A stretch of DNA of 64,000 nt from Candidatus Thorarchaeota archaeon (GCA_021498125.1 JAIZWL010000002.1:62001-126000); one strand, 5' to 3'; positions 10,577-18,922 are shown, counted from the stretch's first letter. Notes: a model not told the origin generated them from the letters alone. Translations and numbers: made by a program.

Positions 10577-10606
10577 GGAGAGGTATAGAACAGCTAGTAC
10601 CTCTCC
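10577..10606 (-). terminator. Hairpin after the secreted-protein gene
   Basis: GGAGAGGTA and TACCTCTCC form a perfect 9-bp stem with a 12-base loop. It begins 12 bases past the stop codon of the minus-strand gene at 10618. A short T-rich stretch (GTTTTATC) follows in that direction. Confidence 0.5.
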
Positions 10607-10617
10607 AATTAATGGTC

Positions 10618-11466
10618 TCATCCAAAGACCTTCTTGCCGATCAGAAGACCCACAATAATCGACACGGGAACGATTATGGCAAGAGCCATTACGGGGACAC
10701 TTGCATCCAGATTGAGTGGGGATGACACACCAACCGATGCAACTCGATTGATTCTATTCATGACAGTATAATCGCTTGAAAAATTAGCACGGTGCAAGAG
10801 GCGATGCATCATAAATTGGTACTGGGATAGTACACCATCCGAGTCATATGAGACGGACAGAGAATACGTAAGAGTCCCATTCAGCTCCTCAGTCACATCC
10901 TCAATATTCACAGCAAAACTGAATGAGAATGCTCCATCAGAGGCGGAATACGTGAAGGTTGATTGATCAACAGTGGGATTGAATTTGGTATCGTTTATGG
11001 CTTGATCCCAGTTGGTGTCATGAGTACTCCAGATGGGATTGACAAAGAGGAACCGCCCTGGATGCGTGAAATGCGGTACAGGAGAAACAACTAAGGAGGT
11101 AGTTTCGGACCGATTGTTTCCATTGGAGTCAAATGTTGTAAGAGTCCAATAGACTTTGTTGTCTTGGAATGCCACACTATCATTATGGTCGGTATAGACA
11201 GGGATTCCTACAAAATTCCAACCCTTGAAATTATAATATATGAGATCATTTCCACCAGTCGATGTTATATTAAAGACGTGTATCTGAAACTCGCCAGTAA
11301 CATCTGAGTTCACAACAGGGCCATTATTTTCCTGATAGACTTGTTCTAGCCAATGAACCGAGAAGCTGTAGGTCTTCCCAGGTACTGCCGCGTGCGTCGT
11401 TATTGGTGCAAGTAACATTATGAACGACAACATCACACATAGAATCATACTACCTCGTTTATTCAT
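10618..11466 (-). CDS. Secreted, C-terminally membrane-anchored protein of unknown function
   Basis: 282 residues from the ATG at 11466. It begins MNKRGSMILCVMLSFIMLL and has an AxA-like site near THAAVPG, a normal Sec signal peptide. The body is rich in beta-forming and Asn/Ser/Thr residues with many N-x-S/T sites, which suits a glycosylated surface protein. The last 30 residues hold one hydrophobic segment and a basic tail (IGKKVFG), so the protein is anchored with its body outside. A frame extending upstream to 11535 would place polar residues before the signal and is rejected. I do not recognise a family. Confidence 0.75.
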   Translation of the reverse strand: MNKRGSMILCVMLSFIMLLAPITTHAAVPGKTYSFSVHWLEQVYQENNGPVVNSDVTGEFQIHVFNITSTGGNDLIYYNFKGWNFVGIPVYTDHNDSVAFQDNKVYWTLTTFDSNGNNRSETTSLVVSPVPHFTHPGRFLFVNPIWSTHDTNWDQAINDTKFNPTVDQSTFTYSASDGAFSFSFAVNIEDVTEELNGTLTYSLSVSYDSDGVLSQYQFMMHRLLHRANFSSDYTVMNRINRVASVGVSSPLNLDASVPVMALAIIVPVSIIVGLLIGKKVFG

Positions 11467-11738
11467 GAGAAACGCCTCTTGCAAGCAGTATATGGCCAAC
11501 AATATAAACTCCACTGGGATGAAAGGCGACCTCAATTGCAGAGATCAAAGCAACTGGCGCCAAACGACAATAGTGAGAGGATTATATCAGTATGGACCAA
11601 AAAAAGAGAACCTGATTCAATGCGAGGAAACAGCATACTGTCAAATTGGTTTCGAAATTTCGAGAGGTTGGTTCATTCACACAAGCTTCATTAAGTGCCT
11701 ACCGTCATAGGGCCCTTGAGAAGCGCAGAGGTAGAATC

Positions 11739-12443
11739 ATGCGAGCAGTCTTGAAACTCGGAGGTTCGCTTCTGTACAGGGATGCGGAAGAGGCAAATCT
11801 CGAGCGAGTACGTGCATATGCCAACGCCCTCATCACTCTGACAGAAGATGGGCATCAGCTCGTTGTTGTAGTTGGAGGCGGAATACCAGCACGAGCATTC
11901 ATATCAGCAGCAAGAACACTTGGTGCTAGTGAGACACAATGTGACTGGTTAGGTATTAAGATTGCACGCTTGAATGCGGAACTCCTCTCTGCGGCTCTTG
12001 GCAATGTGGCCTACCCGATCGTTGCAGAAACACTTGATGATCTTGAGAGAGCATTCATCAGTGGCAAGATCGTGTTGATGGGTGGTCTAACACCGGGACA
12101 GTCCACAAATGCAGTGGCGGCCTTGGCTGCTGAGGTGATTGGCGCAGATCTGCTACTCAACGCCACAAATGTGGATGGTGTCTATGATAGAGATCCGCAA
12201 GAACAAGGAGCAAAGAAACTTGATAAAGTGACCATTGACAAGCTTTCAACGATACTCTCTAGTGGCGGTGTGCGTGCAGGGGAATATCGCCTGTTTGACC
12301 CTGTTGCCATTCGCGTTGTCGCCCGGTCACGAATATCTACAATAATCTTTAACGGCACAAAACCAGAAAACCTGTCACGAATACTCGATGGCGAAAGAAT
12401 TGGTACACTGATCATCCATGATGAGAAGACACAACCAGTGTAG
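11739..12443 (+). CDS. pyrH: UMP kinase, archaeal type
   Basis: Phosphorylates UMP to UDP in pyrimidine nucleotide synthesis. The 234-residue protein shows the amino acid kinase fold: VLKLGGSLL at the start, VVVVGGG near 47-53, and the nucleotide site NATNVDGVYDRDP near 143-155. Archaeal PyrH is close to this length. The ATG at 11739 follows a GAGG-type site and starts directly with the beta strand of the fold; the longer frame upstream has no such support. pyrG and pyrB are elsewhere in this window, so pyrimidine genes are scattered. A winged-helix gene follows 15 bp downstream. Confidence 0.92.
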   Translation: MRAVLKLGGSLLYRDAEEANLERVRAYANALITLTEDGHQLVVVVGGGIPARAFISAARTLGASETQCDWLGIKIARLNAELLSAALGNVAYPIVAETLDDLERAFISGKIVLMGGLTPGQSTNAVAALAAEVIGADLLLNATNVDGVYDRDPQEQGAKKLDKVTIDKLSTILSSGGVRAGEYRLFDPVAIRVVARSRISTIIFNGTKPENLSRILDGERIGTLIIHDEKTQPV

Positions 12444-12458
12444 GAGGTACTGTCGAGA

Positions 12459-12752
12459 ATGAGAAAGTTGCTGGAAATGGTATTCATGTCAAAGGCTCAA
12501 ACACGAGTTGTACAACATTTTCTCGACAGACCGAAAGAATTCTTTAACCTCAGTCGGATCGCTAAAGAAACGGGGCTTGCACACTCAACGATTCACCGTG
12601 TAGTACAGCCTTTAGTCGATATAGGACTCATCAAAGAAATCAAGGTGGGACGCCAGATCCGGCTCTTCATTCTCGAGTCCGAAGACCCCAAGTCAAAGAT
12701 ACTGATGGAATTTTATGATCGCATCAAACCACATCTCGAAGAACTACTGTAA
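12459..12752 (+). CDS. Winged-helix regulator downstream of pyrH
   Basis: 97 residues with one winged-helix domain. The recognition helix is in LAHSTIHRVVQPLVDIGLI and the wing follows at KVGRQIRLFIL. GGAGGT lies just after the pyrH stop and serves this start. The fold is that of MarR/ArsR-like archaeal regulators with a tyrosine- or leucine-rich C-terminal helix for dimerisation. The target is unknown; being in the pyrH operon, pyrimidine genes are one possibility. Confidence 0.8.
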   Translation: MRKLLEMVFMSKAQTRVVQHFLDRPKEFFNLSRIAKETGLAHSTIHRVVQPLVDIGLIKEIKVGRQIRLFILESEDPKSKILMEFYDRIKPHLEELL

Positions 12753-12795
12753 TAACTATAAGGAGAATGATCGCAATAGCACTTCGCCTACGGAA

Positions 12796-12808
12796 ATGGC
12801 TATAAATC
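12796..12808 (+). promoter_or_regulatory. TATA box of tRNA-Leu
   Basis: GGCTATAAATCAC places a strong TATAAAT box about 30 bases before the tRNA 5' end, the usual archaeal spacing. Confidence 0.7.
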
Positions 12809-12832
12809 ACTCGTGATTCATACATAACCAGT

Positions 12833-12945
12833 GCCGAGGTAGCCAAGTGGTCAACGGCGGTGGACTCAAGATCTAATGACCACAACTCTGAGGAGATATC
12901 CACTCTCGTAGGAGTTCGCGAGTTCGAATCTCGTCCTCGGCACCA
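12833..12945 (+). tRNA. tRNA-Leu (anticodon CAA) with a 27-nt intron
   Basis: A type II tRNA with encoded CCA. Acceptor GCCGAGG pairs with CCTCGGC, and the long variable arm CTCGTAGGAGTTCGCGAG-like region marks leucine. The anticodon stem GTGGA/TCCAC closes a loop CTCAAGA with anticodon CAA once the intron at 12871-12897 is removed. The intron is at the canonical position 37/38. Its junctions form a slightly relaxed bulge-helix-bulge: 3' bulge ATA, central CTC/GAG plus one mismatch, 5' bulge AGA. Confidence 0.94.
12871..12897 (+). other. Intron of tRNA-Leu (position 37/38)
   Basis: 27 nt beginning ATCTAATG and ending GAGGAGAT. Removing it restores a 7-base anticodon loop. It is expected to be cut by the archaeal tRNA splicing endonuclease. 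Confidence 0.85.
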
Positions 12946-12967
12946 CTTCTTCTCAGGATGAAATATT

Positions 12968-12998
12968 AAAAAAGAGGGGAGGCGATCATGTCGCCTCC
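12968..12998 (-). terminator. Terminator of a small minus-strand transcript
   Basis: On the minus strand GGAGGCGA, loop CATGA, TCGCCTCC forms a perfect 8-bp stem, followed by CCTC and a run of six T. This is a textbook hairpin plus T-tract and ends the unit that begins at the TATA box at 13222-13233. Confidence 0.65.
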
Positions 12999-13089
12999 AA
13001 GTTCAATATCTCACCAACAGAGAGAGGCTCCGACGAGTGATCGGTGTCGGGCTCTCTTAGTGGAACAGCTTGGGGCTGCATAATGCAGC

Positions 13090-13194
13090 TCACCTCACAG
13101 TATTCAGAAAGGCATATGCAAGTGCCCTTGCAGAAGTCACGTTAGGTTTCGCATCAAGCTGTGCTCCAGTCCGGTTAGTTCGTGTAGAGGTCAT
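13090..13194 (-). CDS. Possible 34-residue small protein in its own transcription unit
   Basis: ATG at 13194, stop TGA at 13090. The peptide begins MTSTRTNRTGAQL and ends FLNTVR; it is polar and slightly basic with a predicted C-terminal helix. A TATA box lies about 34 bases before the ATG, so the mRNA would have a very short leader, and a hairpin terminator closes the unit about 90 bases after the stop. The 3' part also holds a hairpin (GAGAGCCCGAC paired with a later GTCGG...CTCTC), so the product could instead be a structured RNA. No match to SRP or RNase P RNA cores is seen. Confidence 0.35.
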   Translation of the reverse strand: MTSTRTNRTGAQLDAKPNVTSARALAYAFLNTVR

Positions 13195-13221
13195 GGTAGT
13201 TCATGAACTACCACATCGAAA

Positions 13222-13233
13222 TAGTATATAATC
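13222..13233 (-). promoter_or_regulatory. TATA box of the small minus-strand unit
   Basis: GGATTATATACTAT on the minus strand contains TTATATA. The spacing to the ATG at 13194 predicts a start near 13203 and a leader of about 9 bases. Confidence 0.5.
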
Positions 13234-13296
13234 CAGAGCCACAATTGAAGGTCACAATGTGAAGTCACATCATGTGACTATGGCCCGAAGACCATA

Positions 13297-15024
13297 TCAT
13301 TTTTTCAACAGTTTTAGAAGATCATTGATAGACCGCGTATTGATGACATCGGAGGCCGAGGCCCAACCACGACGCGCCTGAAAGACTCCATAGCGCAGAT
13401 TATCAAGATCAAAGGTCTTGTGCGCATCTGTGTTGATGGCAATCTTGAGACCGTGGCTTATTGCCGAACGTACATTTCCTGCATCAAGATCCAGACGCTG
13501 GGGATACGCATTTACTTCCATAGCGACATTGTTCTTGCGAGCGACTTCGAATATAGCCTCAAGATCAATATCATAACCGGGACGCTTCAAAAGAAGTCGT
13601 CCAGTTGGATGACCGAGTATATGTGCATATCTAGACTCAAGCGCCGTGCATATTCGTTCGGTCATAGCTGCCTTATCCATCCGCATATTAGTGTGAACAG
13701 ATACTGTGACAACATCTAGCTGTGCAAGAACGGCATCATCAATATCGAGCTCGCCATTTTGAAGAATATCGACCTCGGCGCCTTTCAGAATTCTAAGCTT
13801 CCACCGACCAGAACTGTTGAGTTCATCGATCTCCTCAATACGCTTGAGAATACGCGCCTCGTCCATTCCATTTGCAACAGTCAGATTTTTTGTATGATCG
13901 GAGATGCAAAGATACTCGAAACCCCGATCCTCAGCGGCCTGTATCATTTCCTCAATCGTATTCGAACCATCTGTCTGATTTGTATGTGAATGCAGATCTC
14001 CACGAATATCGGAGATCTCAACAAGTGAAGGAATAGTATTATTCCGAGCCGCTTCAATCTCTCCATGGTCCTCACGTAGTTCAGGAGGAATATACTCAAG
14101 ACCGAGTGCCTTGTAGATCTCCGCCTCATCGGAGCCTGCGATTCTGGTATCGCCTCTAAAGAGACCATATTCATTGAGTTTGTAGCCACTCTGCTGCGCG
14201 AGAGATCGAAGACGGACATTATGGTCCTTGCTGCCTGTGAAATATTGCAGTCCGGCACCATAGCTCTCTGCGGGCAAAAGTCTCAGATCGATTTGAAGAC
14301 GCGACTGAAGACGAATTGAAATCTTTGTGTCACCTTGGACAATGATATCTGCAATTTCTGGAAATGACGTAAATGCTTCTGCGACCTCATTGGGATGCTC
14401 AGTCTGAACAAGAATGTCAATATCACCAATGGTCTCGCGTCGCCGGCGCAAAGAACCAGCAATTTCAATGCGTATCAAAGTAGACGATCCTTTTAGATAT
14501 TCAACGATACGTTCAGCCACTTCAAATGCATCCGCAAGAAGTGTGCGATGTAGACCACTACGTACTAGAGCAATGCCCTCTGCAATTTGAGCTATAGACT
14601 TCGCACCGAGCCGTGGAAGCCCCTTAAGGAGCCCAGCATTAAGAGCTTGCTCTAGAGATTCAATGTCGGTGATTTTCAAATGATCATACAGAATCTTGAT
14701 CGTCTTAGGACCAACACCGGGAATGGCCTCCAACTCTGAAACGCGGATAGGGATCTTTTTGCGTAACTTTTCAAGTGTGGCAATCGTTCCGGTCTCAAGA
14801 TATTCTTCTATCTTCTTTGCAATGGCCTTACCAATACCAGGAATGGCCTCTAGCTCGCCACGCTGAGCAATAGATTCGATGTCCTCACCAAGTGATTCGA
14901 GAGATCGAGCTGCTCGGGCATAGGCACGCGGCTTGAACTTATCTTTCCCCTCAATCTCAAGAAGTACACCGATTTCATGTAGAGCCTTTGCAATCTCCTG
15001 ATTTTTCACATCTATGCCTCCCAT
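13297..15024 (-). CDS. polX: DNA polymerase X with PHP phosphoesterase domain
   Basis: Gap-filling repair polymerase with a second, phosphoesterase active site. Residues 1-155 carry helix-hairpin-helix units (AIPGIGKAIAKK near 60-71; AIPGVGPKTIK near 100-110). The nucleotidyltransferase motif GSLRRRRETIGDIDIL gives catalytic D201 and D203, with the third Asp near 246 (QIDLRLL). The PHP domain starts at GDLHSHTNQTDGS (H345, H347) and continues through HPTGR to NTDAHK. 575 residues is normal for bacterial and archaeal PolX. The ATG at 15024 overlaps the upstream gene by 13 bases; a GTG at 15009 would avoid the overlap. It appears cotranscribed with the UROD-like gene. Confidence 0.95.
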   Translation of the reverse strand: MGGIDVKNQEIAKALHEIGVLLEIEGKDKFKPRAYARAARSLESLGEDIESIAQRGELEAIPGIGKAIAKKIEEYLETGTIATLEKLRKKIPIRVSELEAIPGVGPKTIKILYDHLKITDIESLEQALNAGLLKGLPRLGAKSIAQIAEGIALVRSGLHRTLLADAFEVAERIVEYLKGSSTLIRIEIAGSLRRRRETIGDIDILVQTEHPNEVAEAFTSFPEIADIIVQGDTKISIRLQSRLQIDLRLLPAESYGAGLQYFTGSKDHNVRLRSLAQQSGYKLNEYGLFRGDTRIAGSDEAEIYKALGLEYIPPELREDHGEIEAARNNTIPSLVEISDIRGDLHSHTNQTDGSNTIEEMIQAAEDRGFEYLCISDHTKNLTVANGMDEARILKRIEEIDELNSSGRWKLRILKGAEVDILQNGELDIDDAVLAQLDVVTVSVHTNMRMDKAAMTERICTALESRYAHILGHPTGRLLLKRPGYDIDLEAIFEVARKNNVAMEVNAYPQRLDLDAGNVRSAISHGLKIAINTDAHKTFDLDNLRYGVFQARRGWASASDVINTRSINDLLKLLKK

Positions 15025-16034
15025 TCGTCAGAATAGGGATCGATGGAACGAATGGTATCGACTACAGCTTGAAGGTTCTCATCTGGTGTATCGACACGAA
15101 TGACACAACCAGGGGCAATGATGACGCCTTTAGGGCCAGCCTCACGTAGGACTGTCTTTATCTCGTCTTCTACATCGTCGGTGCTACCAGTCCTGAGAAC
15201 CGTTCTGTGGTCAAGCCCACCAAGGACCGTCTTTCGAAACAGACGCTTGCCCTCTTTTAGGCTCAGTGCTGCACTCTGATCTTCCCAATTGACCCCACTC
15301 ACACCCGGTTCACGAACAATATGTTTGAACCGGATATGCTCCCCAGAATTATGGGCGTGGAGATGTAAGACTATGTATTTGGCCCTACCTCGTAGACGAG
15401 TGATCATCTTAGCAAGACTTGGAAGAACGAACTGCGTGTAATATTTGTCGCTGATAGCAGATTCTGTAGAATGCTGTGAGGCAATAAAAAGACCATCTGC
15501 ACCTGCATCAAGTGTCGCCTTTGCAAAATCAATCATGACCTTGGTAATCATTTCAAGAACTCGTTCCATTAACTTCGGGTGACTTTCAAAATACTCTGTA
15601 AGTGATGCCTCACATAATTTTTCAGCCACCATAGGGGGATCAAAGATGGTGGCCAGTGTGGGGACTCGGTCTTGCGCATACTTGTGAATTAGTTCAACTG
15701 CCTGAACTTGACGGCCGAACTCCCCGGAATTCACATCGACTGCTTCCAAGACTTCCCAGTCACTTGCCTCTTTCACACGACAACTCTTACACGCTGTTGA
15801 ACCTGATAGAGCACCATCATAGTACACATCACAACCCCAATCGACAACAGGATAGCGGCCATGAAAGGATATCTTTAGCAAATCGTGGTCGTATTTTTTA
15901 TGGAAGGCAATCTCGGCCTCAGCAAGTCCCTGAGGTGTACGATCTTGTTCAGGGTGATGTCGCCAAAGAGAGAAAGGGATTGACTCACCAAGATTACCAA
16001 GAAATGCGTCTCTAACAAGTTCGAACTTTGTCAT
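15012..16034 (-). CDS. Uroporphyrinogen decarboxylase-like protein (HemE/MtaA superfamily)
   Basis: 340 residues of the UROD TIM-barrel superfamily. Visible features are the N-terminal P-F-S-L-W-R-H segment, the DPP element near 130, and a barrel strand ending in LHLHAHNSG near 240. True HemE carries a conserved N-terminal RQAGR motif, which is absent, so heme synthesis is unlikely. Archaeal members of this group are often methyltransferases that act with corrinoid proteins, but the Zn-binding HxC motif of MtaA is not obvious here. The role is therefore open. It is upstream of polX and probably cotranscribed; the pairing has no obvious functional logic. Confidence 0.8.
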   Translation of the reverse strand: MTKFELVRDAFLGNLGESIPFSLWRHHPEQDRTPQGLAEAEIAFHKKYDHDLLKISFHGRYPVVDWGCDVYYDGALSGSTACKSCRVKEASDWEVLEAVDVNSGEFGRQVQAVELIHKYAQDRVPTLATIFDPPMVAEKLCEASLTEYFESHPKLMERVLEMITKVMIDFAKATLDAGADGLFIASQHSTESAISDKYYTQFVLPSLAKMITRLRGRAKYIVLHLHAHNSGEHIRFKHIVREPGVSGVNWEDQSAALSLKEGKRLFRKTVLGGLDHRTVLRTGSTDDVEDEIKTVLREAGPKGVIIAPGCVIRVDTPDENLQAVVDTIRSIDPYSDEWEA

Positions 16035-16129
16035 GGCACAGAAGGAGAGTAATCAAGACATAATAGAGTTGCGTCAGGACCATTTTGGCGTAGAACTGGC
16101 CACGTTCCTGACGCATGGCAAGATACAGA

Positions 16130-17377
16130 TCACTCTATGAGATCCTTTGCAATTCTGCCTAGGCGAGGGTCATTATCCAAGACATCACCAATCTGTTTCT
16201 TACTGACGGCCAATCGGATTTTCTTAGTCCGGCCATACCGGCCCTTAGAGATGATTGTTGTATTTATGAGCCCAAGCATATCCAGCTCGGAGATCAGATC
16301 CGAGACACGTCGTTGGGTCAGTGTATCAAGAGAGAGCGCTCGTGCCACTTCTGTATAGACATTAAAGCACTCCCCAGTAAAGATGTCGCGTTGCCCCTTT
16401 TTGGTCAGAAGAAACACGGCAAATAGTACAGCCTTTGATTGCATAGGGAGTGTCTTTATGGCCTCTGAAACACTATCACGTTCGAGGATTTTCTGGGCCT
16501 CTCGGACATGAGCCTGTGTGACCTTATCGTCACCCTTACGTTCTGCAAGCTCTCCAGCGGTCCTCAAAAGATCAAGAGCACGTCTAGCATCTCCATGTTC
16601 TTGAGCTGCAAGAGCTCCCACTAGGTTGATGACACCTTCATCAGCAATGACTCCATCATTAAAGGCCAACTTGACACGTTGCTCAAGGATACCCTTCAAC
16701 TCTACCGCATTGTACGGAGGGAAGACAACTTCTTCTTCGCCAAGGCTGCTCAAGACTCGTGGGTCAAGCATCTCCTTGAACTTGAGATCATTGCTAATTC
16801 CAATAATAGAAATACGACTCTTGGTGAGTTCGCTGTTCATCCGGGTCAATCCATATAGAATATCATTGCCTTGACTGACATCACGTTTTAGAAGGCTGTC
16901 CACTTCATCAAGCACAACAACAAGTATGTTCTCGGTCTCATCAAGTTTGCCCTTCAACACGGTACGAATCTCATCAGTGGGAAGCCCCGTAAAGGGAACC
17001 TCGGAGCCATCAGGCATTCGCGCGCCAATCTGCTCACATAGACTTCTGAGCACACGATAGTTAGTACCAACTATTCGACAGTTTACAAAAGCACTCAGGG
17101 GCGGCCTGACGCTACTATCCGTAGCCTTCTCAACAAGAGCATTCAATACATATTTGGCAACAACCGTCTTTCCCGTACCAGTCTTACCATAACAGAGAAG
17201 ATTAGAGGGCGGCGCTCCACCCAATGCAGGACCAAGTATAGATGCGATACGACTCATCTGTTCTTGACGATAGGGCAGTTTATCTGGAACAAACGTCGGT
17301 CGCAGTGCACTACGATTGCGAAAGATCGACTGTCCATGAAGGAACTTGTCAAAGAGCTTGTCCAAAGGCTTTTCCAA
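16130..17377 (-). CDS. cdc6: Orc1/Cdc6 replication initiator
   Basis: AAA+ ATPase that marks replication origins and loads MCM. Walker A is GKTGTGKT at 64-71, Walker B is VVVLDEVDSLL with D157 and E158, sensor 1 is IIGISND near 195, and HGDARRALDLLR near 265-276 is sensor 2. The last 90 residues form the winged-helix domain that binds origin DNA. 415 residues is typical. The start is TTG at 17377; an in-frame stop lies two codons upstream and the next Met is at residue 41, past conserved sequence. The gene reads away from a cluster of ORB-like repeats, as archaeal orc1 genes often do. Confidence 0.96.
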   Translation of the reverse strand: MEKPLDKLFDKFLHGQSIFRNRSALRPTFVPDKLPYRQEQMSRIASILGPALGGAPPSNLLCYGKTGTGKTVVAKYVLNALVEKATDSSVRPPLSAFVNCRIVGTNYRVLRSLCEQIGARMPDGSEVPFTGLPTDEIRTVLKGKLDETENILVVVLDEVDSLLKRDVSQGNDILYGLTRMNSELTKSRISIIGISNDLKFKEMLDPRVLSSLGEEEVVFPPYNAVELKGILEQRVKLAFNDGVIADEGVINLVGALAAQEHGDARRALDLLRTAGELAERKGDDKVTQAHVREAQKILERDSVSEAIKTLPMQSKAVLFAVFLLTKKGQRDIFTGECFNVYTEVARALSLDTLTQRRVSDLISELDMLGLINTTIISKGRYGRTKKIRLAVSKKQIGDVLDNDPRLGRIAKDLIE

Positions 17378-17389
17378 CCGCTATATCAA

Positions 17390-17443
17390 CTCCACAGGAA
17401 ATTATGGTGGTTTCCACTGTTTCCTCTGGAACCACTGGAACTT
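17390..17443. other. Candidate replication origin: cluster of ORB-like repeats
   Basis: Four short related elements lie just upstream of orc1/cdc6: CTCCACAGGAAAT (17390-17402), GTTTCCACTG (17410-17419), TTTCCTCTGGAAC (17420-17432) and CCACTGGAACTTG (17432-17444). They occur in both orientations. On the minus strand they read TTCCAGTGG, TTCCAGAGGAAAC and CAGTGGAAACC, which match the core TTCCAGTGGAAAC of archaeal origin recognition boxes. An A/T-rich stretch follows at 17450-17515, suitable for unwinding. The likely TATA box of orc1/cdc6 (CATAATTT near 17400) is inside the cluster, so binding could also control the gene. Confidence 0.6.
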
Positions 17444-17543
17444 GAACCGAAATAAAGGCACGTATTACGAACTTGATTTGTTAAACAACAAGACTATTAT
17501 CAAAAATCCTAGTCCGCAGCATAATCACAAGGATTCTGGTAGC

Positions 17544-18164
17544 ATGAGGCTGCGCGATCTCGAGATAACCCTTGAGCAATTAGAAAAAAGTGCTGAACGA
17601 GACGTTTCCTTGGAAGATTATCCGACCCCGGCGCCAATTGCAGCAGCCATTCTTTTTGCCGCCGAGATGGAACATGGTGACATCTCTGGAAAAGTTGTCT
17701 GTGATCTTGGATGCGGTGATGGGATATTTGCAATCGGTGCTGCGTTAATGGGTGCGAAACGTGTGCTGGGAATTGATATACAATCCAAAGCCTTAAAGGT
17801 CTGCCAGAGAAATTCCAAAATGCTCGGGACAGATAGTGCAACAGACTGGGTCCTTGGGGAGATTGCCTCTCTTCAATTTCGAGAGTCCGTTGATACCGTT
17901 GTTAGCAATCCTCCCTTTGGGGTCAAGAAAAAAGGAGCCGATATGACCTTCCTGAAGAAGGCACTGTCCATAGCTAAAGTGACATATAGTATTCACTTGG
18001 CTGGTGAGAAGAACAGAACGTTCCTAACAAGGAACATCAGTAGACTCGGAGGACAAGTGACCCAGATCGAAATGTTCGAATTCCCGATAAAAAGACAGTT
18101 CGAGTTTCACAGAAAAGCGAGGCACATGATTAAAGTTGACCTATACCGCGTAGAGAGGCGATAA
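17544..18164 (+). CDS. METTL5-like rRNA N6-adenine methyltransferase
   Basis: 206 residues with a SAM-binding fold. The motif I region is VVCDLGCGDGIFAIGA near 50-65, motif II ends in GIDI, and the catalytic NPPFG is near 123-127, the N6-adenine signature. The N-terminal element LEDYPTPAPIAA corresponds to the LEQYPT box of METTL5. Eukaryotic METTL5 methylates one adenosine of 18S rRNA, so a 16S target is expected, but Trm112, its eukaryotic partner, is not in this window. The ATG at 17544 starts 200 bases past the origin-like cluster; a longer frame beginning at 17346 would translate the repeats and is rejected. csl4 follows 2 bases after the stop. Confidence 0.88.
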   Translation: MRLRDLEITLEQLEKSAERDVSLEDYPTPAPIAAAILFAAEMEHGDISGKVVCDLGCGDGIFAIGAALMGAKRVLGIDIQSKALKVCQRNSKMLGTDSATDWVLGEIASLQFRESVDTVVSNPPFGVKKKGADMTFLKKALSIAKVTYSIHLAGEKNRTFLTRNISRLGGQVTQIEMFEFPIKRQFEFHRKARHMIKVDLYRVERR

Positions 18165-18166
18165 AT

Positions 18167-18922
18167 ATGGCGGATGTAAAAAGTGGAGATGTTGTAGTGC
18201 CAGGAGACCAGTTGTGCGTGATTGAAGAGTTCATGCCCAGCTTTGGTACGTATGAAGAAGATGGAATTGTATTTGCAGCCACCTCTGGAGAGGTAGCAGT
18301 GGATTTCAAGAGACGCGAGATTAAAGTGGTAGATGCAGATGGTTCAGTACGTCTTGCACTCCCCATGCGGGGAGACATTATGCTGGGAGAAGTGATCAAT
18401 ACCTATGAACAGAGGGCAGAAATTAGTATAGTCAGACGAAATGGTCGGGATCTTCATAATGCCCTTATTGGAGAGATTCACATCAGCAATGTGACACGCA
18501 GATATGTCAAGTCGATGCATGATGTACTAAAACCCGGAGACATCGTTCGCGCCAAGACTCTAAACACCCACACTATTCCGGTAGAACTTAGTCTGGTGGG
18601 GCCTGATCTTGGAGTCATTTTTGCCAAGTGTGGTAAATGCGGACATCCCCTCACGCTCACAACCCATAACAATATGATCTGTCTACAATGTGAAAACCGA
18701 GAGACCCGAGAAACTGCCAAGGACTATGGTCAGCGATTTGGCCTAGAGGTGAGACCGGATTTAGCACCACGAAGAAGACCATCACGCGGCCCACCCCGTG
18801 AGGACAGATATTATAGAGGCTCAGATCGACGAAGAGGCCCCCCACGAGGACATAATGACAGACGTGATGGTGGAAGAAGCAGATCATACGGGCGCGACTC
18901 ACGAGACAGGAGAAGATACTAA
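18167..18922 (+). CDS. csl4: Exosome subunit Csl4 with an unusual RG/RS-rich tail
   Basis: RNA-binding cap subunit of the archaeal exosome. Residues 1-65 are the N-terminal barrel (VVVPGDQLCVIEEFMP), about 66-145 the S1 domain, and 150-190 a zinc ribbon with CGKCG and CLQC. Residues from about 200 to 251 are unlike normal archaeal Csl4, which ends soon after the ribbon: the tail is low complexity with repeated RRR, RGPPR, RGS and DRRD units and no stop-shifted reading frame. It would be disordered and basic, suited to RNA contacts or arginine methylation. It is 2 bases after the methyltransferase gene and overlaps rpoL by one base (TAATG). Confidence 0.93.
   Translation: MADVKSGDVVVPGDQLCVIEEFMPSFGTYEEDGIVFAATSGEVAVDFKRREIKVVDADGSVRLALPMRGDIMLGEVINTYEQRAEISIVRRNGRDLHNALIGEIHISNVTRRYVKSMHDVLKPGDIVRAKTLNTHTIPVELSLVGPDLGVIFAKCGKCGHPLTLTTHNNMICLQCENRETRETAKDYGQRFGLEVRPDLAPRRRPSRGPPREDRYYRGSDRRRGPPRGHNDRRDGGRSRSYGRDSRDRRRY

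Noticed and set aside
12988-13083. A 31-codon plus-strand frame overlapping the small minus-strand unit.
   Set aside because: It has no promoter or ribosome binding site and begins inside the terminator stem.
12946-13296. SRP RNA or RNase P RNA in this gap.
   Set aside because: The conserved cores of these RNAs are not found on either strand.
15012-16034. Calling this gene hemE.
   Set aside because: The HemE N-terminal RQAGR motif is missing and no other heme genes are nearby.
17346-17543. N-terminal extension of the METTL5-like protein.
   Set aside because: It translates the origin-like repeats and A/T-rich spacer; the ATG at 17544 begins directly at family sequence.
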